The translations under genes and the position numbers were made by a program. Source: Cephalotus follicularis (Eukaryota; Streptophyta; Magnoliopsida; Oxalidales; Cephalotaceae). Taken from it: 64,000 nt of DNA. Below the pieces are notes generated by a model that did not search any database, was not told the origin of the DNA, and saw only the letters and a list, made by a program, of their open reading frames with translations. Shown in pieces: positions 62,475-64,000 of the stretch. Every line of letters begins with the position of its first letter. The first letter of the stretch is position 1. The DNA is taken from assembly GCA_001972305.1 (NCBI GenBank), contig BDDD01005883.1, positions 9,906 through 73,905 of the forward strand. The letters are read 5' to 3'.

Positions 62475-62775
62475 AAGGAAAGGAATACCCGAGGAGCATT
62501 AGTACGTTTGAGGAGGAATAAGTGTCCGACTAGCACTAGTGTGTCCACGGAGGAAAGGAATACCCGAGGAGAATTAGTGCGTCCGAGTAGGACTAAGTGT
62601 CTGACCAACACTAGTGTGTCCGCGGAGGAAAGGAATGCCCGAGGAGCATTAGTGCATCCGAGGAGGACTAAGTGTCTGACCAGCACTAGTGTGTCCGTGG
62701 AGGAAAGGAATTCCCGAGGAGCATTAGTGCGTCCGAGGAGGACTACGTGTCCGACCAGTGCTAGTGCATCCACGG
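62475..62775. repeat. 75-bp minisatellite in the Tekay3 LTR
   Basis: Units begin AGGAAAGGAATACC at about 62475, 62551, 62626 and 62701, and each includes GAGGAGCATTAGTGCGTCCG and CGACCAGCACTAGTGTGTCC. Because 75 is a multiple of three, long repeated open frames appear on both strands. Confidence 0.85.
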
Positions 62776-63049
62776 AGGATAATTGCTGATGAGCATTTGT
62801 ATGCTAAGCATGCTTTGCCCAAGGAGCCAAGTGGGGCTTGTCCAAGCATGCCAATCACGTGTTACTTAACTACTTCCTCGGCCATATAAGCAAACGTGTA
62901 TATTTACATGGTAAGACAGAAGAAAGAATAAGCAATGAAGCATAGCGCCAGCGTACCGCCAAGTCGGACTAAGGGTCCGCGGATGAGCAGAGTCCCTCCT
63001 CTGCCTAAATGATAAGAGTAAAGAGACTTAGAGTGATGTCCTATAGTAG

Positions 63050-63360
63050 GTGAGCTTATAGAGTGAACCCACATAGGAACAATCCCAAGCAGGTGAGTCC
63101 AATGGGGTGAATTCCGTTATGAGAAGGTGAACCAAAGTGGTGAATTCCGCTCACCAGGTTATCCAAAGTGGTGAATTCCGCAGTGGCAGGAGAACCTCGG
63201 ACGAATCCGCTAAAGGTGAACTTAATGGTGAATTCCGCCGAGAAGCAGGTAAACTCAAGGGTGAATTCTACGGGCTGGTAAACCAAAGGGGGTGAATTCC
63301 GCTCAGCTGGTGAACCCGAGAGTGAATTCCGCTGGCAGGTGAACCTGAGAGTGAACCTTA
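63050..63360. repeat. AGGTGAACC/GGTGAATTCCGC block in the Tekay3 LTR
   Basis: About nine units of ~30 bp. It lies at the same relative place as the blocks in the Tekay1 and Tekay2 LTRs. Confidence 0.75.
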
Positions 63361-63980
63361 TGGATGACCAGACCATAGAATGACTGGACTTGACTCCTCT
63401 ATAATGAATGAATGAATGTATGGTTTGACTATGAGTAGAGCAGTTCGAGGAAAGGAATGAATGGTAATATGTTATGATGTGATATGGCAATGTACTGTGA
63501 TTGATGCATGAGTGGTCGGATTGGGTTTATGATTTTCACGCTATTCCTCTGCTTGTATTGTTTGTTCCTCTGGTGAGTCCTTGCATTAAGTAGCCTACAC
63601 AACCCAAGGGTTGCTGACCCATTCATTGTAATGGGCCAGGTTCAGGTACTGGTTCAGGCCCTAGTGGAGCTTCTCGGCAGCAGCAAGGATAAAGTAAAGT
63701 AAGTGTTCCTCCTCAGCAGAGATTTCAGCAGTTGGACTTATGAGTCATGAATATGTTTGTTATTCCTATAACCTATCGGATTGTGGTAGTGTTTTTTATA
63801 TCTATTGTGAAAGGAACTGGGTACATCCACACTTATTATATCACATGGTTTTGATGATGACATTTACATTAAAGTTGTAAATTTATTGGATATTATATAT
63901 GATGATGAATATTGAAGTGTACGGTATACCACGTGTCAGGCTGTGGGGGCCCATCCCATGGTTCGGGGTGTGACAGTTTT

Positions 63981-63992
63981 TGGGATCAGAGC
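63981..63992 (+). other. Tekay3 primer-binding site (initiator Met tRNA-like)
   Basis: TGGGATCAGAGC differs at one base from TGGTATCAGAGC, the complement of the initiator-Met tRNA 3' end, and lies 5 bp after the LTR. Confidence 0.75.
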
Positions 63993-64000
63993 TGTACTAT

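Larger units (their letters stand above)
61538..63975 (+). repeat. Tekay3 5' LTR, 2438 bp
   Basis: TGTAATGGACCTAAATAT to TTCGGGGTGTGACA, followed 5 bp later by a PBS, so it is the 5' LTR of a plus-strand element continuing past the window. A TATA-like GGGTATAAATGG lies near 61797. It contains a 75-bp minisatellite (62475-62775) and the AGGTGAACC/GAATTCCGC block (63050-63360). It interrupts Tekay2 RT. Confidence 0.85.

Noticed and set aside
62427-62789. Apparent 25-residue repeat protein
   Set aside because: The repeat is a 75-bp minisatellite in an LTR and is open on both strands, so there is no sign of coding.

Overview
This 64 kb window is repetitive DNA from a flowering plant, most likely a eudicot. 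It holds no intact host gene. Almost every base can be assigned to LTR retrotransposons of the Ty3/gypsy type (Tekay/Del, Athila and Tat lineages) and the Ty1/copia type, plus one CACTA DNA transposon that carries pieces of two host genes. Plant origin is supported by primer-binding sites matching initiator-Met and Asp tRNAs, plant-type gag/pol lineages, GT-AG introns and fragments of plant DEG9 and ALG12. One run of 476 N (38913-39388) and one single N (19102) mark assembly joins. Clade names rest on remembered family signatures, not on a search.

Layout, left to right. A minus-strand copia element (copia1, 1-3500) ends with its 5' LTR and sits inside the reverse transcriptase of a plus-strand Tekay element (Tekay1, 3501-33905). 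Tekay1 pol (3511-5810) is split at its last ~80 codons by an Athila-like insertion (Ath1, 5811-28422) and resumes at 28428. Ath1 has gag and protease but no recognisable RT or integrase. It carries a tryptophan-rich repeated tail, and its right LTR has been replaced in part by a second gag-pro element (Ath2). Inside the Ath1 leader lies a structurally complete, fairly young Tat-lineage element (Tat1, 13234-23627, TSD ctaac). Besides gag-pol, Tat1 carries an apparent spliced gene on the opposite strand with its own TATA box and three introns (14601-17264). The Tekay1 3' LTR (28714-33905) is interrupted by a third, internally deleted Athila-like element (Ath3, TSD atatc).

Tekay1 itself sits in an LTR remnant (33906-35400), which sits in a plus-strand copia element (copia2, 35401-38912) with an extra ORF after pol, an array of polypurine blocks and a 3' LTR running into the gap. 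This gives five nesting levels: copia2 > LTR remnant > Tekay1 > Ath1 > Tat1.

After the gap a third copia element (copia3, 39389 to about 52346) holds a solo LTR in its RT (39512-41462, TSD aatcc). Its 3' LTR contains a CACTA transposon (43760-49283, TSD taa) and another solo LTR (49739-52009, TSD tcaag). The CACTA element carries DEG9 and ALG12 exons and a solo LTR of a Tat1-related family. Copia3 interrupts a decayed minus-strand Tat element (Tat2, to about 55890), which also holds a solo LTR (53031-55090) and a short copia solo LTR (55533-55763). The right end is a decayed minus-strand Tekay element (Tekay2, 56498-61537), whose RT is interrupted by the 5' LTR of another Tekay element (Tekay3, 61538-63975) that continues beyond the window.

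The points that stand out are: the antisense intron-containing gene in Tat1; the FYWW repeat and duplicated acidic module of the gag-pro-only Athila-like elements; the two-gene capture in the CACTA element; and a CpG-rich palindromic motif centred on GTCGAC, repeated inside LTRs of apparently unrelated families.
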